Below, in pieces: positions 9,389 through 17,302 of a DNA stretch of 64,000 nt. A model generated the notes under the pieces. The model had not been told where the DNA came from, did no database searches, and saw nothing but the letters and a program-made list of their open reading frames with translations. The first letter of the stretch is position 1; the number at the start of each line of letters is the position of its first letter. The position numbers and the translations under genes are program-made. The DNA lies in NCBI RefSeq assembly GCF_028288465.1, contig NZ_JAQBNR010000002.1, forward strand, positions 1-64,000, written 5' to 3'. The stretch is from Ferruginibacter sp. Its GTDB lineage: Bacteria; Bacteroidota; Bacteroidia; Chitinophagales; Chitinophagaceae.

Positions 9389-10522
9389 ATGACAGCAGAA
9401 AGATACTATAAACCAGAGTTGGATATCCTACGCTTATGTGCATTTCTGTTTGTATTCTTTACGCACCGGATGGACCTTGCACCCATTGATCCCGATAAAT
9501 ATTATTGGGAACACCACCTCAGTTTAGTAGGCGTATTCGGCGTACCGCTCTTCTTTTTAAGTGCATTTTTAATTACAGAATTGCTTACCAAAGAAAACGA
9601 CCAGTTCGGAAAAATCAGCATTCAATCGTTTTATATCCGGCGAATACTGCGCATATGGCCGCTGTATTTTACCTTCTTCTTTGGAATGGTTTTAATCACA
9701 CAATTCACTGACCTGTTTGGGCATATTACGCCTAACACACAACTTGCATTCAGTTTATTTTCCGGCAACTGGTATATTACTTTTCACCATTGGCTACCCT
9801 CCTATCCCATAAACCCACTCTGGAGCATTTCTGTAGAAGAGCAACTCTATATTTTACTTCCCCTGGCTATTTTTTATACTGGTAAAAAGGGGCTGAAGGT
9901 TTTTGCTTTTGTTGCGCTGGCAGCCGCGTATTTAGCAATCCTGTATTATTCCCGGAAACCCACGCAGGGATTCAGTGGGGAGTGGACAAACAGCTTTGTA
10001 CAGTTCCAGTTTTTTTCGGCAGGAATGCTTTTATCCATTTATATGAAAGGCTGGCAGCCCGGCTGGCCTTTTGCAGCACGGTTTGTACTCTTCATAGCAG
10101 GTCTTATTTGCTGGTTAATTGCCTCTATCGTGTGCGAAGTTCATGCTGATTCCCCGCATACTTCCACTACCCTGCAGGCCATCATTGGCTGGTTGCTGAT
10201 CCTCTCTGGCGTAATACTGTTCTTCCTGTCGTTGTATGGTGCACCTCAAAAATACATGCCATGTACGCTGGCATACCTCGGCCGTATATCCTACGGAATG
10301 TATATCTTTCACATAACGATGTTTTGGATTATTTACCACATATTTAAAAATGAACTGGCATCATTCAGCAATATGATTGGCCTGGCTGAATGGAAAAATG
10401 AGGTGGGTTTTGTAATCGCGTTTGTCGCCACGCTGCTTATTGCACTGCTATCTTACCGTTTTCTTGAAAAGCCATTTTTACGCCTCAAAAGACGGTTCAC
10501 ATTCATTCCGTCAAGAGATTAG
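9389..10522 (+). CDS. acyltransferase family 3 (OafA/YrhL-like) membrane protein
   Basis: 377 aa; YYKPELDILRLCAFLFVFFTH start, multiple TM segments, RFLEKPFLRLKRRF C-terminus. Confidence 0.9.
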   Translation: MTAERYYKPELDILRLCAFLFVFFTHRMDLAPIDPDKYYWEHHLSLVGVFGVPLFFLSAFLITELLTKENDQFGKISIQSFYIRRILRIWPLYFTFFFGMVLITQFTDLFGHITPNTQLAFSLFSGNWYITFHHWLPSYPINPLWSISVEEQLYILLPLAIFYTGKKGLKVFAFVALAAAYLAILYYSRKPTQGFSGEWTNSFVQFQFFSAGMLLSIYMKGWQPGWPFAARFVLFIAGLICWLIASIVCEVHADSPHTSTTLQAIIGWLLILSGVILFFLSLYGAPQKYMPCTLAYLGRISYGMYIFHITMFWIIYHIFKNELASFSNMIGLAEWKNEVGFVIAFVATLLIALLSYRFLEKPFLRLKRRFTFIPSRD

Positions 10523-10588
10523 CGGTCTGGAAACATCCTGTCGCCGTAGTTGGTGTACTCCCATCCGATTTCTTTCGGTCGTTTTTTT

Positions 10589-10690
10589 GCAGCAGCACTA
10601 AAAGTAATAATACAGCTTGCGTAAAACCCCGACGTTGACTAAGCTGCAGCCGTAAAAGAGGCAACTTTCTAAAACGCCCGCACTTTACCA
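10589..10690 (+). repeat. R-element copy R5
   Basis: gcagcagcactaaaagtaataatacagcttgcgtaaaaccccgacgttgacta; 5' arm degenerate; flank aaaagaggc shared with R7. Confidence 0.7.
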
Positions 10691-10692
10691 AT

Positions 10693-10816
10693 ACTGTAAG
10701 ATAACGACTAAAAAACCGTAGAACGGGTGCAAGCGAATGGTTGATTTGCTCAGCGTCATGGTTGTACGGTAAGCACTTTATAACTGTTGATGTAAGCTGG
10801 GAAATCCCGCCGGCAC
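10693..10816 (-). repeat. R-element copy R6 (inverted orientation)
   Basis: aaaaccgtagaacgggtgcaagcgaatggttgatttgctcagcgtcatggttgtacggtaagcactttataactgttgatgtaagctgggaaatcccgccggcaca; aligns to R4 across core and left flank. Confidence 0.8.
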
Positions 10817-10922
10817 AAAAGACCGACAGATCACCCTTCATTTAAAAGACATAAATCTTAGCTCAATTGCCACATACTAATACTGCATTTTCTTCAACAT
10901 TGATCTGGCATCCCTACGTTAT

Positions 10923-10944
10923 ATCTACGTTAGCTAACGTAGAT
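10923..10944. repeat. 22-bp perfect palindrome
   Basis: atctacgttagctaacgtagat equals its own reverse complement. Confidence 0.9.
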
Positions 10945-11032
10945 GTATACAACATGTCAGCTATCAGCTGCGAAGAAGGTGGGAATGATCTGCCCCCTTA
11001 CCAATAAAAAATAAACCGCATGCTTTACAAAT

Positions 11033-11155
11033 TCTGTCCCGGAAGTGTTTTCACAGCTAGTACTAACAGTAATAAGACAGCTTCCGGGAAATCCCCGACG
11101 CTGATTAAACTACGTATATAAAAGAGGCGCTTCCTAAACCACTATCACGCTACAA
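11033..11155 (+). repeat. R-element copy R7
   Basis: ctgtcccggaagtgttttcacagctagtactaacagtaataagacagcttccgggaaatccccgacgctgatta...ataaaagaggcgctt. Confidence 0.8.
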
Positions 11156-11164
11156 ATCCAGATG

Positions 11165-12442
11165 TTACCAATAATACGAATACTCTTCCCGGATGTATTT
11201 TTTTAATTTTTTCTTCGAGGCCTTTAACAGGGAGACAAACTTATCTTTTGTTAAAGTAGAAAAAAACAATTCGTTGTTCACCATATCTTTCATGGAAGCG
11301 GGCACAAACTCTTTCATATTTACAGAATAAAGGTATATGGTATGATACCCTTCGATGGCCACTGACCCCATACCCGGCATCTGGATATTGTGAAACTTAC
11401 TCAGCAGAAAAATAATGAATTCCTTTTCCTTATCAATAATACCATTTCCCGTAACGGTGATATTTTCGGGATAACCGTTATCACCAATCTTAAATTCAAT
11501 ACTGCCATCAATTTCCTTGTGCTGATAGTCGAGCCGGTTACTGTTATTTTCCAGTGTATGAATCACGAACAACAATGCATTTTCAAATGTGCTGTCCTTT
11601 ACAATTATCTCAGCAGCTTTACGATTCAGCAAATATCTTCTAAGGGCCAGATCACCGGTTGAATCGCCACCCTTGCGAAAAAAATCATCATAGGCCATCC
11701 GCTCGGTTATAAAAATTTTAGATGGCTCAAAATTGTAATCTTCATACCTGGTTGTTGATTGCAGGCCATAATAATTGCCTGCCAATATTTTTCTCTTAAA
11801 TTCACCAGCGTCATTGTATTTTTCCTTAAACAACATCACATCGTCATAGCCTTGCCTTACCCGGTAAAATTTCCACACGCCTGATCTGTTGCCATTCAAA
11901 AATTTACCATCTACCATATACCCTGAACTGTTAATACTTTTGGAGCTGGTGAACCATTCAAAATCGCCGGTTCCATTTTGCAGGGTATTTTTACCATCAG
12001 CTGTAGTATACTGAACAAACTGAAAGTCTTTCTCATCACCATCAAAAATAATGATTGCTCTTACGCGTCCATTGTCGTAATACCATTGCCAGGCGCCCCG
12101 CATTTTATCGTTTTCATATCTTCCCATCATCCTTAATTTACCGTTGGGATAATAAAATTTGAACAACCCGGTTTTGTATCCGTCTTCTGTATACTGGCCT
12201 TCCATCAGCAAGGTATCGGCCATACTGTAGTCTTTTATTTTACCGGTAAAAAACCAAAAAGAATCAATGGCGAGTGTACCTATTCTGTAATTGGTTGCAA
12301 TTGATTTTTCACAAATCTGCCAGCCACTGTTATAAAAAATGGTATCGGTTATTTTCTGCGCAAAAATGATCGCAGGAAGAGCGATGGAAATAAAAATGGT
12401 TATTGAGGTGCGGAGTAAGCTGGGCTTAATTTTCATAGACAA
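11165..12442 (-). CDS. hypothetical secreted protein with MORN/YwqK-like repeats
   Basis: 425 aa; signal peptide; GLFKFYYPNGKLRMMGRYENDKMRGAWQWYYDNGRVRAI, NGNRSGVWKFYRV. Confidence 0.8.
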   Translation of the reverse strand: MSMKIKPSLLRTSITIFISIALPAIIFAQKITDTIFYNSGWQICEKSIATNYRIGTLAIDSFWFFTGKIKDYSMADTLLMEGQYTEDGYKTGLFKFYYPNGKLRMMGRYENDKMRGAWQWYYDNGRVRAIIIFDGDEKDFQFVQYTTADGKNTLQNGTGDFEWFTSSKSINSSGYMVDGKFLNGNRSGVWKFYRVRQGYDDVMLFKEKYNDAGEFKRKILAGNYYGLQSTTRYEDYNFEPSKIFITERMAYDDFFRKGGDSTGDLALRRYLLNRKAAEIIVKDSTFENALLFVIHTLENNSNRLDYQHKEIDGSIEFKIGDNGYPENITVTGNGIIDKEKEFIIFLLSKFHNIQMPGMGSVAIEGYHTIYLYSVNMKEFVPASMKDMVNNELFFSTLTKDKFVSLLKASKKKLKKYIREEYSYYW

Positions 12443-12606
12443 ATAAATTAGACATAGCTAAGATAATAAAAAAGTCATCATTCTATAATTAAAGACCTTA
12501 TTGGCAGCAAATTATTTTTGCCGAGATGAAGTACAACAGCAAACCCGAACGTTGCTACGACCTCTTTATATTTTAACAGTACTTTCATAGAATCGGACAG
12601 CCGTAA

Positions 12607-12795
12607 AACGCTATCGAATGCAATTGGTTGTACGACCTCAAAATAAAAAATGGAATTTCCGGCGAAAGGATAGAACCGCTGATCATTAAAAATGAAAACA
12701 TTATTAAATGCCCGACGTTATCGTTAGAGAATAAGGAAAGCAAAAAGTGGGAGTTCTGTCACGGCGCGGCTTTCACACTAAATTTAACAAAGTAA
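12607..12795 (+). pseudogene. possible C-terminal gene remnant
   Basis: 62-codon open stretch without start: NAIECNWLYDLKIKNGISGERIEPLIIKNENIIKCPTLSLENKESKKWEFCHGAAFTLNLTK*. Confidence 0.35.
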
Positions 12796-12838
12796 ATCTG
12801 TAATAAAAGATTAAGAAAATCCCAACTCAAATATTCAG
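12756..12838 (+). repeat. possible degenerate R-element copy R8
   Basis: ctgtcacggcgcggctttcacactaaatttaac...aagaaaatcccaactcaaatattcag resembles the R2 arm pair. Confidence 0.35.
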
Positions 12839-12908
12839 GACGGTAAACCCTGGATTTATTTAAAGGCTTTAAAGTATTGAAGATCGTTTATTTCATCACC
12901 TTTGCAGT

Positions 12909-13934
12909 ATGCAGCAGTTTGATACTTTAATAGTGGGCCAGGGCATTGCCGGTTCGCTGGTCGCATACCAACTGCACAAACAACATCGAACATTCAGGGT
13001 ATTGGATGCGGGGCATGACAGCAGCGCCAGCAGGGTTGCGGCTGGTATGTTCACGCCTGTTTCCGGCAAAAGAAAAACCATTCACAAGGCGTTTTTTGAC
13101 CGGCTGAAAATGGCTGTTGAAACGTACAGGGAAATAGAATTGCTGCTGGGAAAACGCATTCTGCATATAGAAAATGTATATCAGTTGTTTGAAGACGAAG
13201 CAGAAAAAAAATTGCTTGCCGGTAAAATGCTGTTACCGGAATACAAGGATGTTTTTGTGAAGAAAGTACCAGCACCAGATGGCATCAACAACGGGCTGGG
13301 TGGAATTATCATCAAATATTCCGGCTGGGTTGACTGCCCGTTATTCATAGCAAGCTTCCGGCAATGGCTGCACAATAGTGAACTGTTAATTGCTGAACTC
13401 CTTGATTATTCATCCCTGCAAATAAACAGTGCCTTCTTTCAATACAACGGCCTGCAATTCCAAAACATAGTTTTTTGCGAAGGCTTTCGTGCTGTTGGTA
13501 ATCCTTTTTTTAATGAACCCATGATTCCCTGCAAAGGCGATATTATCAGCATCGCTGCAGGCGGCAACAACACAAGCGGCATCATCAAAAAAAATGCATT
13601 TTATATGTTGCCTGCGATGGATGGTATGAGCAAGGTGGGTGCCACCTTTAAATGGCACAACAGTGATGAGGCTTTGTATGAAACGGACCGGGATGAACTG
13701 GAACAGGCAGCAACTGCCATGCTGGATGGCGCCGGTTGTAAAACAATGCACCATCAATCAGCCATCAGGGCCACCACACCAGGCCAGCAGGTAATTGCCA
13801 AACAGCATCCTACCATAAAAAACATGTTTATGCTGAACGGGCTGGGTACAAAAGGAATCCTGCTCGGGCCTTGCTATTCGGCACAACTGGTACAGACCAT
13901 ACCGGAGGCTAGTCCGTCCGGCAACCCATTTTAA
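12909..13934 (+). CDS. NAD(P)/FAD-dependent oxidoreductase (DAO-like)
   Basis: 341 aa; DTLIVGQGIAGSLVAYQL dinucleotide-binding N-terminus; GLGTKGILLGPCYSAQL C-terminus. Confidence 0.9.
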   Translation: MQQFDTLIVGQGIAGSLVAYQLHKQHRTFRVLDAGHDSSASRVAAGMFTPVSGKRKTIHKAFFDRLKMAVETYREIELLLGKRILHIENVYQLFEDEAEKKLLAGKMLLPEYKDVFVKKVPAPDGINNGLGGIIIKYSGWVDCPLFIASFRQWLHNSELLIAELLDYSSLQINSAFFQYNGLQFQNIVFCEGFRAVGNPFFNEPMIPCKGDIISIAAGGNNTSGIIKKNAFYMLPAMDGMSKVGATFKWHNSDEALYETDRDELEQAATAMLDGAGCKTMHHQSAIRATTPGQQVIAKQHPTIKNMFMLNGLGTKGILLGPCYSAQLVQTIPEASPSGNPF

Positions 13935-13957
13935 TTTTGTTTCAACTGATTTTTTAT

Positions 13958-14015
13958 AGCTACGCTAAAAACAATAATACACCTTCCGCTATGTCCTGGC
14001 ATTAATAATTTGCGC
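13958..14015 (+). repeat. possible degenerate R-element copy R9
   Basis: gctacgctaaaaacaataatacaccttccgctatgtcctggcattaata resembles the right half of R2/R5. Confidence 0.35.
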
Positions 14016-14259
14016 AAGGCACCCCAGAATAAATTCCACATCAACACCGGGTTAAAAATCAATAAACACAGATACACCTAATGTTTCACAAAACTTATAT
14101 TAAAAACAACACAACGCTCGTGATTCAGAATGAGTAACACTCTTATTTTTGCCCGGACATTATGAAAAATGACATTTTATAAAGTATTTTTGGAGGGTAG
14201 CACACAACCTTAACGCAGCACTATTTTTATTAAAGATGTCATAAATAAAAAACTGATCT

Positions 14260-14964
14260 GTGAAACCTATTTATAAAATATTACTGGCTATATTTTCGAT
14301 CGCCCTATTTATAAACGCCTGTAAAAAGCAAGCGCCCGTTTGCACAGGTAATTGTGAGACAATGAATGCAAACGGAAGTGTGATCAATAAACTGACCAAC
14401 ACCGGTGCAGCCGGTGTTCCGGTTTCACTAAGCTGGGTAAAATTTGTTGGAGTCTTTTCTCAAAGCGAAATAATTACTACCGTAAATTCCAAAGCCGATG
14501 GTTCATTTAACTTTACCTCAAACATTGACACGACCTACTTTTCCAAAGGTTATTTTCTTTCAGTAAGTATTGGCAAAAGCAACGACTATATAATACTGGG
14601 ATATTCAGGCAACATTGAAACAAGGACCTATTCTTTTGACCAAAACGCTTTTCAGCATAAACAATTTGAAGTTTACAAAAAAGCAACGCTTAAAATAAGA
14701 TTGCACAGAACATTCAATGATACTTTTAAGAGTTATGCAATAACACACGCTAATGTAACGGAAGATTATTTATATGATTATAATGTGCAATCGCCACAAG
14801 AAGTAATTGACAGAAACACCAGCGAAATCAATGTTGAGACAGTTGCTGATGTTTATACAAAAATCAATACGGTAAAAACGTTTGCAAATGGTACATCCAC
14901 TGTAACACTTGACTCTGTTAAATGCACCACCAGTGCTCCGGGCATTTATGAGGTCACTTTCTGA
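14260..14964 (+). CDS. hypothetical lipoprotein
   Basis: 234 aa; MKPIYKILLAIFSIALFINACKK lipobox-like N-terminus. Confidence 0.75.
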   Translation: MKPIYKILLAIFSIALFINACKKQAPVCTGNCETMNANGSVINKLTNTGAAGVPVSLSWVKFVGVFSQSEIITTVNSKADGSFNFTSNIDTTYFSKGYFLSVSIGKSNDYIILGYSGNIETRTYSFDQNAFQHKQFEVYKKATLKIRLHRTFNDTFKSYAITHANVTEDYLYDYNVQSPQEVIDRNTSEINVETVADVYTKINTVKTFANGTSTVTLDSVKCTTSAPGIYEVTF

Positions 14965-15185
14965 AAGGCAACCTGCGACAAAAGGGCTTTGGGCAATTGG
15001 GGTTAGCTGGAAAAAATAATTAAATGCAGTACATATCCACGCGCTATATCGGCAGTGAGCACTTTGGCCCGGCCCCTTTCCCGAAGTATTCAATAATAAC
15101 GCAACATCCAAAAAATCTACCTGTTAAATTCCCTGCATCAATAGAATGGTACTCTCCTTTTACCAGCTACCTAAAAAAGTCCAGC

Positions 15186-15794
15186 TCATTCACCTGCTTT
15201 AACAATTCTATCCGGCTCTTTACTTATGGCAGCTTTATGCAGTACAATTTTTTCACCTGCTATATCTACACTTAATTCTACCCAGCCATTATAGCGTTTG
15301 CCATTTTCGTTAACCTGGTAAGGAAGATAATTATGCACTGCATTTTTCCAGTGCCCTTCCCAAACATCGGGTGCGGTAAAAGAAATGATCTTCTGCACAA
15401 GCAAAATGGATGACAATTCAAACCAATGATATCCATTAAAATCTTCCGGTACAATTGATTGCCCATTTTTCATTACAGGCACTTCTTCATTATCATTGAC
15501 AGGCAGGTTTATTTTTATATTACTTGTTATTAAAAACTGCAGTTTATCCACCTGGTAAACCGGATCACCAACCAGTAAGGTTGTGAAAGCAAGGTCCGGA
15601 CGGCTATCATGATTTACGTCCATAAAAAAGCCGGGTGTATTCGCTTTAATTTCCCTGTTATTAAGATTAAAATACTCCATTTCCGGGCGGGGTACAGCCG
15701 GTGTATCTTTCGTTTCCTTTTTGCACGACACCAGGGTCAACATCACCACAATACAGCACAAAGTTTGCAAGCCGGAAGTAAATCTGCTTGGCAT
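15186..15794 (-). CDS. hypothetical lipoprotein
   Basis: 202 aa; LCCIVVMLTLVSCKKE lipobox. Confidence 0.75.
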   Translation of the reverse strand: MPSRFTSGLQTLCCIVVMLTLVSCKKETKDTPAVPRPEMEYFNLNNREIKANTPGFFMDVNHDSRPDLAFTTLLVGDPVYQVDKLQFLITSNIKINLPVNDNEEVPVMKNGQSIVPEDFNGYHWFELSSILLVQKIISFTAPDVWEGHWKNAVHNYLPYQVNENGKRYNGWVELSVDIAGEKIVLHKAAISKEPDRIVKAGE

Positions 15795-16098
15795 AAATAA
15801 ATTTTACCCAAAAGTATTTTTAAAATTACAAAGATCATTGTCAAATGCATGAATTGATGAATTACGAAGATCGATTGTTAAAATCAGCTACCAGTTCTGC
15901 GGGCATTCACGGCACACACAAATAAACAACGGGGAAACTGAACCAAGGGGAGATTCTTTAAAACGAAGGCGCCCTTTGGGTTAAAGCAAAAGGTATAATT
16001 CGAAGTGCTCAATTAACCGTGACTGCTTTCAGCATGCACAAATCATTGCACTCAGAAAAATAAAAAAGGTGACTATACAATAGCCACCTGCATGCTTC

Positions 16099-16174
<76 letters not shown>

Positions 16175-16311
16175 AAACGGATTGCAAATATATATGCATT
16201 GTCAGTTGCTTCAAAATCATTTTTTTTATGGATGGATGAATTGAGCCAGCTAACAGGCGTATCTGGTCACTTTTTTGCCGCCACAAAAAAAACCAGTAGG
16301 TTTGACCCCAA

Positions 16312-17064
16312 TTGAAAAAGATGATGGAAGAAGAAAAGAAGGCAGCTGTAAAAGCGGAGATTAAGTTTTTGGCAGGACCCCAAAACCGGTGGAAAGAGCT
16401 GCAGTTTGCAATAAACGTACTGTTTGAATTTATAAAGGGTTTCAGGGCACTCCATTTTGTGGGGCCTTGCGTTACCATATTTGGTTCAGCCCGTTTTAAA
16501 GACGGGCACCCCTATTTTGAAAAAACAGAAGAACTGGCGGCCCGTATTGCGCAGCTGGGGTTTACGATAATGACTGGCGGCGGTCCGGGTATTATGGAAG
16601 CGGCCAACAAAGGGGCAAAAGAGGCCGGCGGCCGCAGTGTTGGCTGCAACATTGTACTGCCGCACGAACAACAGCACAATGCTTACCTGGATAAATGGGT
16701 GAACATAAAATACTTTTTTGTACGTAAAACACTGCTGCTAAAATACTCCTACGCATTTGTAGTAATGCCGGGTGGCTTTGGAACTATGGATGAATATTTT
16801 GAAGCCCTGACGCTGATACAAACCAGAATGATCAGTGAATTTCCGATCGTTATTTTTGACACCAAGTTTCATGCGGACCTGATTGAGCACATAAATCTAA
16901 TGAAAAGAGAACTGACCATTTCGCCCGAAGACACCAGCCTGTTTCTGGTGACGGACTCTATTGATGAGGCGGTAGCCTACATTCAAAAAAACAGCATTGC
17001 CAAATTCAACCTTCAGCCGGAAAAGCCCAAACGTCCATTCAGGTGGCTCGGCGAAAAGGCCTGA
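16312..17064 (+). CDS. LOG family protein (TIGR00730-like)
   Basis: GGGPGIMEAANKGAKEAGG and MPGGFGTMDEYFEALTLIQT; ATG at 16321 is an alternative start. Confidence 0.92.
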   Translation: MKKMMEEEKKAAVKAEIKFLAGPQNRWKELQFAINVLFEFIKGFRALHFVGPCVTIFGSARFKDGHPYFEKTEELAARIAQLGFTIMTGGGPGIMEAANKGAKEAGGRSVGCNIVLPHEQQHNAYLDKWVNIKYFFVRKTLLLKYSYAFVVMPGGFGTMDEYFEALTLIQTRMISEFPIVIFDTKFHADLIEHINLMKRELTISPEDTSLFLVTDSIDEAVAYIQKNSIAKFNLQPEKPKRPFRWLGEKA

Positions 17065-17149
17065 AGGAGGGGATGGTGAGCGGCGGATCGTAATTGTGAA
17101 TAATAAGTTAGCACAACACTTCATAAATCAGATCATTCGCTACCATTGC

Positions 17150-17190
17150 CTATCGACGATCGATTATTGACAATCGACCGGTTGACTACT
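17150..17190. repeat. heptad-periodic low-complexity intergenic sequence
   Basis: ctatcga cgatcga ttattga caatcga ccggttga. Confidence 0.5.
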
Positions 17191-17302
17191 GCCCATTCAC
17201 CACTCCACTCACTTTCATGACAACGATCATCTCATTGCTGACGTATGTCACCTTCTTAAAAAGAAACTTATCTCAATTTTGTAGCGTTCTTTTTTTAACA
17301 AG

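Noticed and set aside
10503-10841. 112 aa minus-strand ORF (and 8690..8914) as genes
   Set aside because: They read through R-element sequence (shared QRRGFTxxxLLLLVL string comes from the repeat), so the similarity is repeat-derived.
8631-14015. R-elements as integron attC sites (gttgaat at the 3' side of R2 fits GTTRRRY)
   Set aside because: No matching RYYYAAC at the 5' side, the motif is not kept in other copies (gctaaat, gttgact, gctgatt), element orientation does not follow gene orientation, and no integron integrase is visible.
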